Program-made: the position numbers and the translations under genes
In this document: in pieces, positions 34,108 through 42,533 of the stretch
Position numbering within the stretch: position 1 is the stretch's first letter
Layout of the letters: each line of letters begins with the position of its first letter
Notes under the pieces: generated by a model
What the model was told of the DNA's origin: nothing
Databases searched by the model: none
The model's input: the letters and a program-made list of their open reading frames with translations, nothing else
NCBI GenBank assembly: GCA_027324795.1
Contig: DAHVSB010000004.1
Location: 1-64,000 of the forward strand
Direction of reading: 5' to 3'
Length of the DNA: 64,000 bases
From: Alcanivoracaceae bacterium
GTDB lineage: Bacteria; Pseudomonadota; Gammaproteobacteria; Pseudomonadales; Alcanivoracaceae

Positions 34108-34548
34108 ATGGCTGAAATTACCACACAGCAAGAGATTCAAAACAAAATCAACGAATTTGTTGAGCGCGCCAAGGAAGTAAGTCGCAAAGCTTACCTCGTT
34201 GGTCTAGGTGCTTATACCCGTGCTGAAGAAACAGCACAAACCCTCTACAACGATTACGCCACTGCAGGCGCCGAAGAACTAGGCGAAGACGCCGCTAGCA
34301 AAGCAAAATCTTTTTTAGCTAGCCGTGGCTTGCTTGCCGCATTAAAAGAGCTGCAAGCAACTTTTCCGGCCAAGCGCCAAGAAGTTTATGAGCGTTGCGT
34401 CGAAGCTGGCCGCAAAGAGAAAGCGGAAGCTGCAGACAGTACAAATGAGTTCGTTCTCGCCGCCGTTGGTGCGAGCGTACTAGCCAAGGAAGAAGGCGAA
34501 AAGTTCATTGATGAACTAATTGCTGCAGGTGAAAAGCGTAGCGCTTAA
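34108..34548 (+). CDS. Phasin-like/granule-associated protein
   Basis: 146 aa helical; SRKAYLVGLGAYTRAEETAQTLYNDYATAGAE resembles phasin IWLAGLGAF..EE..K.F..LV..GE motifs. Confidence 0.6.
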   Translation: MAEITTQQEIQNKINEFVERAKEVSRKAYLVGLGAYTRAEETAQTLYNDYATAGAEELGEDAASKAKSFLASRGLLAALKELQATFPAKRQEVYERCVEAGRKEKAEAADSTNEFVLAAVGASVLAKEEGEKFIDELIAAGEKRSA

Positions 34549-34557
34549 TCTTGCAGC

Positions 34558-34593
34558 GGGGCCGCCATCATCCCCTCCTGAGATGGTGGCCCC
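34558..34593. terminator. Strong hairpin between convergent phasin-like and ABM genes
   Basis: GGGGCCGCCATC-N12-GATGGTGGCCCC; U-tract weak. Confidence 0.6.
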
Positions 34594-34597
34594 AACT

Positions 34598-35008
34598 TTA
34601 ATGCACCACTACCTCTTCACCAAGATAAACTAACGGCTCTTCGTCGATCACGGCAATAGCCTCAGGCTCTGCAACTGTAAACTGCTGGTGATCTACTAAC
34701 TGCACAGTATAAGAGTGTAGTAACTCCAAAAACTCTTGTGCGCCCGCCGAATCAGCGTAGTGTTCCGCCTCTTCTTCGGTTTGCCATTGCTGCCACAGCA
34801 CTAATTGGCCGGGATTTTCCGTTTGCAAATACACCTCATAGGCTAAGCAACCTTTTTCATGCATGATAGCTGCTGCCGCATCCCGTGCTAGCTCCACAAC
34901 ATCTTCTAAATGCTGCATTTTCACCGACAAGGTTGTTTTAAGAATAATCACTCTGAGTTCCGTCGCATTAATAAATTTGCAAGTTGCGCGCACCATAACA
35001 CAAGCCAC
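34598..35008 (-). CDS. Antibiotic biosynthesis monooxygenase (ABM)-fold protein
   Basis: ARDAAAAIMHEKGCLAYEVYLQTENPGQLVLWQQWQTEEEAEHYADSAGAQEFLE; ABM-type dimeric alpha/beta barrel pattern. Confidence 0.72.
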   Translation of the reverse strand: MACVMVRATCKFINATELRVIILKTTLSVKMQHLEDVVELARDAAAAIMHEKGCLAYEVYLQTENPGQLVLWQQWQTEEEAEHYADSAGAQEFLELLHSYTVQLVDHQQFTVAEPEAIAVIDEEPLVYLGEEVVVH

Positions 35009-35187
35009 GGCTTAGCGCAGGACTGTTTACGGAACTCTGCAGTCCATCATTTTACTAGCAAACATCCCCATCTTTCCGCTATTGTTTATAGAACTTGTGC
35101 CATGCATAAGCAACAACCATAAAAAGCGAAAAATTCTTTTCCAATAATAATTATTTTAGATGGACTTATTTTTAAAAGAGGACTCCT

Positions 35188-37194
35188 ATGAACTATTTCG
35201 TTACTGGTGCCACCGGTTTTATTGGCCGTTTTGTGGTAGCACGCCTGTTGCGCCGTGATGAAAACGCCCGCGTTTTTGCTCTAGTGCGCGATGGGTCGGA
35301 ATACAAACTCGACGCTATTCGCAAACGCCTCAACGTATCTGCCGATCGCCTTGTTGCTATTAATGGCGACCTCAACCGCAAGCTTCTCGGCGTTAAAAAA
35401 CAATGCATAGACGACCTAGCCACCCAGGTCGACCAGTTCTACCATTTAGGTGCTGTGTATGATTTAGGTCAGGATGAAGACACACAAGCCAATACCAACA
35501 TCGAAGGTACTCGCCAAGCCGTGGCACTCGCTGAAACATTAGGAGCAAAATGCTTCCACCATATGAGCTCCATTGCGGCCGCTGGCTTTTACGATGGCAC
35601 TTTTACCGAGAACATGTTTGTGGAGGCTGGCGCCCTCACTAATCCTTACCTAGAAACCAAACACAAATCTGAAGCTGTGGTTAGGGAAGAGTGCAATATC
35701 CCATTTCGCATTTATCGTCCCGCCATGGTTGTGGGCGATTCCACCACTGGAGAAATCAGCAAAATAGACGGGCCCTACTATTTATTTAAGCTTATCCAGC
35801 GCTTACACGATATTTTGCCCGCCTGGATCCCTCTATTAGGCATTGAGGGTGGAATATTTAACGTAGTGCCGGTGGACTATGTGGCCGATGCTTTTATTTT
35901 CCTAGCCCATAAAGAAGGTGAAGATGGTAAGTGCTTCCATCTCACTTCGCCGCGCCATTATAGCCTAGGCGAGCTTATTAATATTTTCGCAGGTGTCGCC
36001 GACGCGCCCAAGCTTGCGGTGCGCTTGGACAGGAGTGTTATCGATAAAATGCCTGGCTTACTAAAGCGCGGAGTAAGCAAAATGCCTCCTTCGCGTTTTG
36101 TCATGTCGCAGCTCTTGGACAATTTAGACATCCCAGAATCGGCGCTACAGTTCCTCACTCTACCCACTCGCTACGCTAGCGATATTACGCAAAAGGCTTT
36201 GGCTGGCAGCGGCTTAACCGTGCCTGACTTAGAATCTTATGCGCAGGTACTTTGGGACTATTGGGAAAATCATTTAGACCCAGAACGCGAAGAACGTGAG
36301 CTAGCCCAAAAACCTTCTTTAAGCCTAGAAGAAGCCGTACACGATAAAGTCATAATGGTAACAGGCGCCACGTCTGGTATTGGTAAGTCCACCGCTTTGA
36401 AGCTAGCGCGCGCTGGCGCCAAAGTTATAGTGGTGGCGCGAACACCAGAGAAGCTCAGTGAAACACTCGATGAAATCAGCAAGCTCAATGGTGAGGCCCA
36501 CGCTTATCAGTGTGATGTTTCCGATATGGACAGCTGCGACAAACTGATAGCCGATATTATCAAAGACCACGGGCGAGTTGATGTTTTAATCAACAATGCC
36601 GGGCGCTCCATTAGGCGGTCCGTCATCAACACTGTGGATCGTTTCCATGACTTTGAGCGCACCATGCAGCTTAACTATTTTGGAGCGCTAAAGCTTATTA
36701 TGGCATTGTTACCTAGCATGACAGAGCGCGGAAGCGGTCATATTATTAATATATCCTCCATTGGCGTACTAACTAACGCGCCACGCTTTTCCGCTTATGT
36801 TGCTTCAAAAGCTGCCCTAGATGCTTTTAGCCGCTGCGCAGCTTCAGAACTTGCTCACCAAGGGATTAGCTTTACCACAATCAACATGCCCTTAGTACGC
36901 ACTCCTATGATTGCTCCCACCAAAATTTACAATCATGTGCCTACCATCAGCCCTTCACAGGCTGCAGACATGATATGCGATGCTATTATTCGCAAACCCA
37001 AGCGCATCGCGACTCAACTCGGCATCATGGGGTCAGTCATGCACTTCCTAACCCCTAAAATCACCGAGACTGTGATGAACAGTGGCTACAAAATCTTTTC
37101 TGATTCTGCAGCCGCCCTTGGCAATAATGAAAGTGCTAAAACGGTGCGGGAACAAAAAGCGTTCTCTCGCTTGTTCAAAGGCATTCACTGGTAA
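35188..37194 (+). CDS. Fused two-domain fatty acyl-CoA reductase (alcohol-forming type) / SDR
   Basis: 668 aa; N-terminal extended SDR (GATGFIGRFVVARLL, YLETKHKSE) and C-terminal classical SDR (GATSGIGKSTALKLA, YVASKAALDAFSRCAA). Strong resemblance as recalled to the Marinobacter aquaeolei Maqu_2507 FAR (RSIRRS..DRFHDFERTMQLNYFG; INISSIGVLTNAPRFSAYV). Confidence 0.88.
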   Translation: MNYFVTGATGFIGRFVVARLLRRDENARVFALVRDGSEYKLDAIRKRLNVSADRLVAINGDLNRKLLGVKKQCIDDLATQVDQFYHLGAVYDLGQDEDTQANTNIEGTRQAVALAETLGAKCFHHMSSIAAAGFYDGTFTENMFVEAGALTNPYLETKHKSEAVVREECNIPFRIYRPAMVVGDSTTGEISKIDGPYYLFKLIQRLHDILPAWIPLLGIEGGIFNVVPVDYVADAFIFLAHKEGEDGKCFHLTSPRHYSLGELINIFAGVADAPKLAVRLDRSVIDKMPGLLKRGVSKMPPSRFVMSQLLDNLDIPESALQFLTLPTRYASDITQKALAGSGLTVPDLESYAQVLWDYWENHLDPEREERELAQKPSLSLEEAVHDKVIMVTGATSGIGKSTALKLARAGAKVIVVARTPEKLSETLDEISKLNGEAHAYQCDVSDMDSCDKLIADIIKDHGRVDVLINNAGRSIRRSVINTVDRFHDFERTMQLNYFGALKLIMALLPSMTERGSGHIINISSIGVLTNAPRFSAYVASKAALDAFSRCAASELAHQGISFTTINMPLVRTPMIAPTKIYNHVPTISPSQAADMICDAIIRKPKRIATQLGIMGSVMHFLTPKITETVMNSGYKIFSDSAAALGNNESAKTVREQKAFSRLFKGIHW

Positions 37195-37234
37195 ACACTG
37201 TACCGCCTAAAAAAACCGATTTTTTTGCATAATT

Positions 37235-37272
37235 AAACCGCCCCAAAAATTGTTTGATTTTTGGGGCGGTTT
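37235..37272. terminator. Bidirectional terminator between FAR gene and gspD
   Basis: aaaccgccccaaaaattgtttgatttttggggcggttt. Confidence 0.88.
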
Positions 37273-37309
37273 AATAAGTGGGTATATTTTTTAGAGCTAC
37301 GCTTGATAT

Positions 37310-39280
37310 TTACTGTATAGCAGCTTCCTTAAGTGCATCTGTGGGCGCCTGGCGTCCATCAAAAAGATCACTTGCGTTAACCGGCAGAGGCTCAGGCACG
37401 AGGCGTTTAAGCTCACCCTTCCGGTTTACCGTAAACTGCATCGCCGTTACCCCAAGATAACGCTGCTGAGTTAGTTCAGCCAAGCGCTGGTTATCTGCCA
37501 AAATTGTGGGTCGCAAAAAGACAATCAAATTGCGCTTTTCTTTTACGTCTGTGGTGGATCGAAACAAAGCACCAAGCACAGGAATACTTCCCAGAATAGG
37601 TACTTTTTGGACTGTTTTGCGCACGTCATCCTGGATCAACCCACCCAGCACTATGGTTTCTCCATCATCCGCTAGCACTGTGGTGTTAATAGAACGCTTA
37701 CTGGTAATTAAATCCACGGCCGCCGAAGCCCCCGACTGCACCGCTGAAGCTTCTTGCTCTAATACCAACCTTACGGTCCTATCGCCGGCCACGGTGGGGG
37801 TCACAGTAAGTGTAATACCAACATCTTCACGCTGAATGGTTTGAAATGGATTGGTACCACCACCTGAACTGCTGTTAGTATGCTGCCCTGTCACAAAAGG
37901 CACATTTTGTCCCACGATAATAGATGCTTCTTGGTTATCTAATGTGAGAATACTCGGCGTTGAAAGCAAGTTAACATCGGTTTCAGAGGACAAGGCTTGC
38001 AGGAAACCGCCCCAACGCAAATTACCTCGGCTGTCCGTTTCCCCCCCGCCAATGGTGGCTCCATCCGCAATCTGAGGTGCTGAATTACCCAACACACCCC
38101 GCACCACATCATTAACACTCATCCCTACATTTGAAAAATTAGTGCCGCCATAACCATTACGATTATTGCCGCCAGCCCATTGAAAGCCTAAATCCAAGCC
38201 CTTATCACCACCGACCTCAACAATTGCGGCTTCAATCAAAATCTGTGCACGACGCACATCAAGTTGGCGCACAATACTTTTCACTTCCTGCATCATAAGT
38301 GGCTCAGCACGAATAACGAGCGAGTTAGTGGGAACATCTGGCTGAATAAACGAGCGTTTTTTCCCCTTGCTTTTAGGGTCGTTATCAGCCTCCGCCTCTA
38401 AGAACCCCCTCAATAGCTCAGCCATTTCTTCCGCATCTGCATGGCTTAAGCGCATCACTTGCACTGAGCCGGTTTGATTAGGTGGCACATCCATCTCGCG
38501 CACTAGTTCGATCACGCTGTCACGACTCTTCGCATCACCTCGTACCAATAGCCGATTAGTCCTTTCATCTGCCACTATACTTAAACGGCCCTCACGGTTT
38601 GATTTCCCGCTGCCACCGGCTCCTTCCACCGGCACCATCGCCTCAATCAGCTTCAGAACATCAGCTGCCCAAGCATGCTTTAGTGCAACCACCTCAACTT
38701 CTTCAGCTTCGCTGCCATCTAAATGGGCTATAATGGTTTCCAAGCGACGAATATTGTTAGCATGATCACTAACGATAAGTGCGTTAGCACTAGAAACTGC
38801 AGCAAGATGGCCATACTGGGGCACCAACGGCCTCAACACTGGCACCAGCTCTGATACGGGTGAGTTTTCCACCACTATGACCCGCGTAATAAGCTCCTCA
38901 CCATCATTGATGCTACTTTCGGTCAGCGGCAAGTTGCTTTGTTTAGCGGTAGTGTTAGGCACTATTTTAATCACGTCTCCGGAAGGCACGGCCGCATAAC
39001 CATGCACTTGCAGCACTGCTAAAAATAATTCGTAGACTTCTTTCGCGCTTAAAGGGTGGCGAGAAACCACTGTCACATCACGAGCTCGCACGCGCGGGTC
39101 AACAACAAAGTTTTTGCCCGTCATGTCGGCAACTTTCTCAATAAAGGCTTGTATCTCCGCATTACGAATATTCACGGTCCAAGCTTTTTCGTTATCCTCA
39201 GCCACTGCTAACGGAGCCGTCAGAAGCAACACAGATGCAAAAAAACCAATAAAAAGCCAATGAGTTATTTGTTTTATCAT
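37310..39280 (-). CDS. gspD: Type II secretion secretin GspD
   Basis: 656 aa; N-domain repeats, secretin VPFVTGQHTN..GITLTVTPTV..VPILGSIPVLGALFRSTTDVKEKRNLIVFLRPTIL. Confidence 0.97.
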   Translation of the reverse strand: MIKQITHWLFIGFFASVLLLTAPLAVAEDNEKAWTVNIRNAEIQAFIEKVADMTGKNFVVDPRVRARDVTVVSRHPLSAKEVYELFLAVLQVHGYAAVPSGDVIKIVPNTTAKQSNLPLTESSINDGEELITRVIVVENSPVSELVPVLRPLVPQYGHLAAVSSANALIVSDHANNIRRLETIIAHLDGSEAEEVEVVALKHAWAADVLKLIEAMVPVEGAGGSGKSNREGRLSIVADERTNRLLVRGDAKSRDSVIELVREMDVPPNQTGSVQVMRLSHADAEEMAELLRGFLEAEADNDPKSKGKKRSFIQPDVPTNSLVIRAEPLMMQEVKSIVRQLDVRRAQILIEAAIVEVGGDKGLDLGFQWAGGNNRNGYGGTNFSNVGMSVNDVVRGVLGNSAPQIADGATIGGGETDSRGNLRWGGFLQALSSETDVNLLSTPSILTLDNQEASIIVGQNVPFVTGQHTNSSSGGGTNPFQTIQREDVGITLTVTPTVAGDRTVRLVLEQEASAVQSGASAAVDLITSKRSINTTVLADDGETIVLGGLIQDDVRKTVQKVPILGSIPVLGALFRSTTDVKEKRNLIVFLRPTILADNQRLAELTQQRYLGVTAMQFTVNRKGELKRLVPEPLPVNASDLFDGRQAPTDALKEAAIQ

Positions 39281-39288
39281 TCTCTAGC

Positions 39289-40182
39289 CTATGGCGGATA
39301 ATTTACGGTAAAACGGCGAGTCCCACGCACCACTTCGATGGTTGCTGACCCACTAACTAGCACGTCATTTAAAATGGCAATGTCTTGCTGCTCTTCGCCA
39401 AGCGCTTGCCCATTTACAGAAACAATCTGGTCTCCTACACGCAGCCCAACTGCACCAATCAACGCTGCGGGTGCAGAATCACCAATAACATAACCTTCTG
39501 CACTAGATTCAGACACGGGTTTCAACCCAAGTTCATTGATAATAATTTGTCGTTGCTGTTGAGGAGAGTCGCCAGGGATTACAAATGCTGCATCCGATGG
39601 ATTTGCTTTTGTGGTAGGCCTCTGATTTGCCCTACGTGCCGGACGGCGTTCGGGCGTAGTCTCTTCAATCCCTCGCACTTGGCTAACAGTATCCTTTGCA
39701 CTGAGCTTCCCTTCTTTCATGCGTAATGTCTCATGCTTACCTTGGCGGCGCAAAATTACTCTATCCGCAAGAACTTCAGCAATTTCAACACCGCTAGGTA
39801 ACTTATCACCAACTCGATACAAATTAGCATCCTTGCCTTTTTCTGCAATCATTGCCACTGCTTGCGCTGCGTCCCTGTGTGCAAAAAGCCCCACCAACTC
39901 TAAGCTTAAGCGAGTATCCGGTGCTTCTTTTACCTTCTCTTCCACAACAGGCTCAGATTCTTTTGTGCCGAACAGCAGCCAATTCGAAATTTGCTCCGCG
40001 GATACTACTTGTTTTTGCCGTTTTGTCAGCTCTTCAAGGCGATATAAATGCTCCGGCACTGCCACGGAATCGCTTGGGCCCTCGCTATACAACCAAAATG
40101 TATCTACGATCACTTTGGCCAACACCACGAGTAATGCCAATGAAAAAAGCAGTCTCAGCCAATGGTTTATTTTAATTATCAC
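39289..40182 (-). CDS. gspC: Type II secretion protein GspC
   Basis: 297 aa; single TM, HR domain LSLELVGLFAHRD..AMIAEKGKDANLYRVGDKLPSG..DRVILRRQGKHETLRM, C-terminal PDZ. Confidence 0.93.
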   Translation of the reverse strand: MIIKINHWLRLLFSLALLVVLAKVIVDTFWLYSEGPSDSVAVPEHLYRLEELTKRQKQVVSAEQISNWLLFGTKESEPVVEEKVKEAPDTRLSLELVGLFAHRDAAQAVAMIAEKGKDANLYRVGDKLPSGVEIAEVLADRVILRRQGKHETLRMKEGKLSAKDTVSQVRGIEETTPERRPARRANQRPTTKANPSDAAFVIPGDSPQQQRQIIINELGLKPVSESSAEGYVIGDSAPAALIGAVGLRVGDQIVSVNGQALGEEQQDIAILNDVLVSGSATIEVVRGTRRFTVNYPP

Positions 40183-40240
40183 TATCGCCTCTCAGTAACA
40201 GGCCGTACTCAGCACTAGCGCTAAACCAGTGTACTGCTGT

Positions 40241-40954
40241 TCACCATTGATCACTTATTTTAAATACCACGTCGTCAGCTGCTCCACCTTGACTCATACC
40301 TAGCAATTGCACCCAGCGGCGATAAACCTGCCACTCAAATATACGACCATTGATACTGCCATCCATGTATAGCTCAGTAGAAGATGAAGCACGCAGTTCA
40401 AGATGGGTAAGCTCTGTGCTCTGGCGATCCATAATTAATTGCAAAGGGCCTACTGTAGCAGAGCCATTAGCCCAGTGAATATGCCCGCCCGAATAATTTA
40501 TGACACCTTCGGCACTCACACTACCCTCTGAGGTCAACAGCACTTCTTCAAGCTCGCCCAGTAAATTACCATCGGCACCACCCACCGTTAAAGCCAACGC
40601 TTCGCTAAAATACTTCACATCGGCATTTAACGCTAAATTTTGGATGGCAAGATTTCCCAACAAGCTCACAGCTATACCACCTTGAGCCTCTAGCGCTGGG
40701 CTATCAATCCTAATACGGATCCTAGGCACTGGCAGCGCCTGTTGCAGCCTCCAGCGTACTTTGCCATCCAGCTCCCGCCAACGCCACCTTGCAGTACCTT
40801 GCAACAGCTTTCCAGAAACCTTTGTTAGGGATAGCTGTTCACCCGCCAATATATAATTTTGCTCTTTTATAATGACTCGGGCCGGCATAGCTACAATTGC
40901 AAAAAACAGCAACGCAATAGTGAACACCAGTATCATCAACCAAGCTCGAGCCAT
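40241..40954 (-). CDS. gspN: Type II secretion protein GspN
   Basis: 237 aa; single N-terminal TM then beta-rich VSGKLLQGTARWRW; adjacent to gspC. Confidence 0.82.
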   Translation of the reverse strand: MARAWLMILVFTIALLFFAIVAMPARVIIKEQNYILAGEQLSLTKVSGKLLQGTARWRWRELDGKVRWRLQQALPVPRIRIRIDSPALEAQGGIAVSLLGNLAIQNLALNADVKYFSEALALTVGGADGNLLGELEEVLLTSEGSVSAEGVINYSGGHIHWANGSATVGPLQLIMDRQSTELTHLELRASSSTELYMDGSINGRIFEWQVYRRWVQLLGMSQGGAADDVVFKISDQW

Positions 40955-41008
40955 GTAAAAACCTTCTACGCTTATAGTTATCTTTCTTGTCTCATTTGCA
41001 CGCTATAC

Positions 41009-41518
41009 CTAGAAAGGCACATCATCATCAAAATCAAGCCCACCGCCTTGAGGAGCAGCTGGTGCTTGCTGCGCCATATTTTGGCTCCCATAGGCCTGCT
41101 GCGCAGGGGCAGCTTGCGGAGCAGGAGCGCTCTGCTGTTGATAATTATCCTGCGACGCCCAGTCGCCACCATCACTGCCGCCGCGACTATCAAGCATCTG
41201 CATATTATTTGCGACAATTTCTGTACTGTATCGATCTTGCCCGCTCTGGTCTTGCCATTTGCGCGTGCGAATACTGCCTTCAATATATACTTTGCTGCCT
41301 TTACGCAAATACTGGGCCGCCACCTCTGCCAATCGATTAAATAGCACTACACGGTGCCATTCTGTGCGTTCTTGGCGTTGATTCGTATTTCTATCAGTCC
41401 ACGATTCGCTCGTAGCAATGCTAAGGTTAGTCACGCTGCCGCCGCTAGGCATAACTCGGCTCTCTGGATCAGCGCCTAAGTTGCCAATTAGAATAACTTT
41501 ATTCACACCTCGAGACAT
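41009..41518 (-). CDS. ssb: Single-stranded DNA-binding protein
   Basis: 169 aa; [19 protein letters not shown]...[11 protein letters not shown] acidic tip. Confidence 0.98.
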   Translation of the reverse strand: MSRGVNKVILIGNLGADPESRVMPSGGSVTNLSIATSESWTDRNTNQRQERTEWHRVVLFNRLAEVAAQYLRKGSKVYIEGSIRTRKWQDQSGQDRYSTEIVANNMQMLDSRGGSDGGDWASQDNYQQQSAPAPQAAPAQQAYGSQNMAQQAPAAPQGGGLDFDDDVPF

Positions 41519-41760
41519 ATTTCTCTCCTCATCTTTTGAAGCTTTTCTTTCTAACTAGTGTTAACAGGAATTTAATTAACCGCCAATGGCTAACCTCGTC
41601 TTTGTAGGTAAGCCTTTGCTAGCAAAGTGCTCTCTAATCACCTAAGGTCGTCTTAACAGCGCTAGGAAGTGTAACAGAATCAATCCAACAACATAGAAAA
41701 CAAAGAAACCACTGAGCATTCGTCACAATCCCGCTAGCTTGCTAGTAAATACTATTAACG

Positions 41761-41780
41761 TTAGCACTTTTTTGTGCTAA
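41761..41780. promoter_or_regulatory. Inverted repeat upstream of LuxR-type regulator, candidate operator
   Basis: TTAGCAC-TTTTTT-GTGCTAA, 42 bp before the ATG at 41823. Confidence 0.45.
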
Positions 41781-41822
41781 TACTATCAGCCAATTCGGTT
41801 TACTTTACATTCGGAAGACACA

Positions 41823-42467
41823 ATGAAAACAATAAGTCTCGCTATCTATGGAGCTAACTCCTTACCCAACACTTTATTAAGTGAGTTTTTAGAAAAGCAC
41901 AGTTATACAGTGCAAACTCATCAAACACCAGAAGCCACATTACACTACCTTGCCGACTCACCAACCCCCTTAGTATTAGTAGACCATGGCACAGCCAATA
42001 CGGAAGAGCTCGTTTCCCACTGTCTCTCCTCACCAATAGCCAAAAGCGGCAAGTTAGTCTTAGCTGTATTTAATGTGAACGACGATGACACGTTAAGAAA
42101 ACTTGCACGCCTGCCGCTAGTTAATGGGGTTTTCACCCACGACTGCCCCCAAGACATGCTGCTCAAAGGCGTTGCAGCTGTGCTCGATGGAGAAATATGG
42201 TTGCCGCGCTACATACTAGAGGAACACCTTGTGAGGCACAGAGTGCTACGATCTTCAGCCGGCAATGCCGATGCAAATTTAACTGAGCGTGAGGGCGAAA
42301 TTTTGGGATTGCTCGCCACCGGCGCTCGCAACACAGATATTGCAGATGTGCTTAACCTAAGCCCGCACACAGTTAAAACCCATATTTACAATATCTTTAA
42401 AAAAATAAATGCCAGCAACCGAATGCAAGCGGTGAATTGGGCCAAAGAACATCTCAATCTCTACTAA
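41823..42467 (+). CDS. LuxR-family regulator, CsgD/VpsT-like with atypical receiver
   Basis: 214 aa; C-terminal GerE HTH LTEREGEILGLLATGARNTDIADVLNLSPHTVKTHIYNIFKKINASNRMQAV; receiver-like N-terminus lacking a clear acidic pocket; WLPR motif. Confidence 0.82.
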   Translation: MKTISLAIYGANSLPNTLLSEFLEKHSYTVQTHQTPEATLHYLADSPTPLVLVDHGTANTEELVSHCLSSPIAKSGKLVLAVFNVNDDDTLRKLARLPLVNGVFTHDCPQDMLLKGVAAVLDGEIWLPRYILEEHLVRHRVLRSSAGNADANLTEREGEILGLLATGARNTDIADVLNLSPHTVKTHIYNIFKKINASNRMQAVNWAKEHLNLY

Positions 42468-42533
42468 ACGTATTGAGGGTCAAGATGATACAATCTTTGC
42501 CCTCTATGCATTTTGGTGGCAGATATTCATTTC

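Noticed and set aside
40859-41344. 161-aa plus ORF and 117-aa plus ORF antisense to ssb/gspN
   Set aside because: Antisense to confidently called ssb and gspN; composition typical of shadow ORFs.
41519-41822. Search for a LexA/SOS box (CTGT-N8-ACAG) controlling ssb/uvrA
   Set aside because: No convincing match by eye here or in the 42468-42533 gap before uvrA. Absence is not proof; a PWM scan would be needed.
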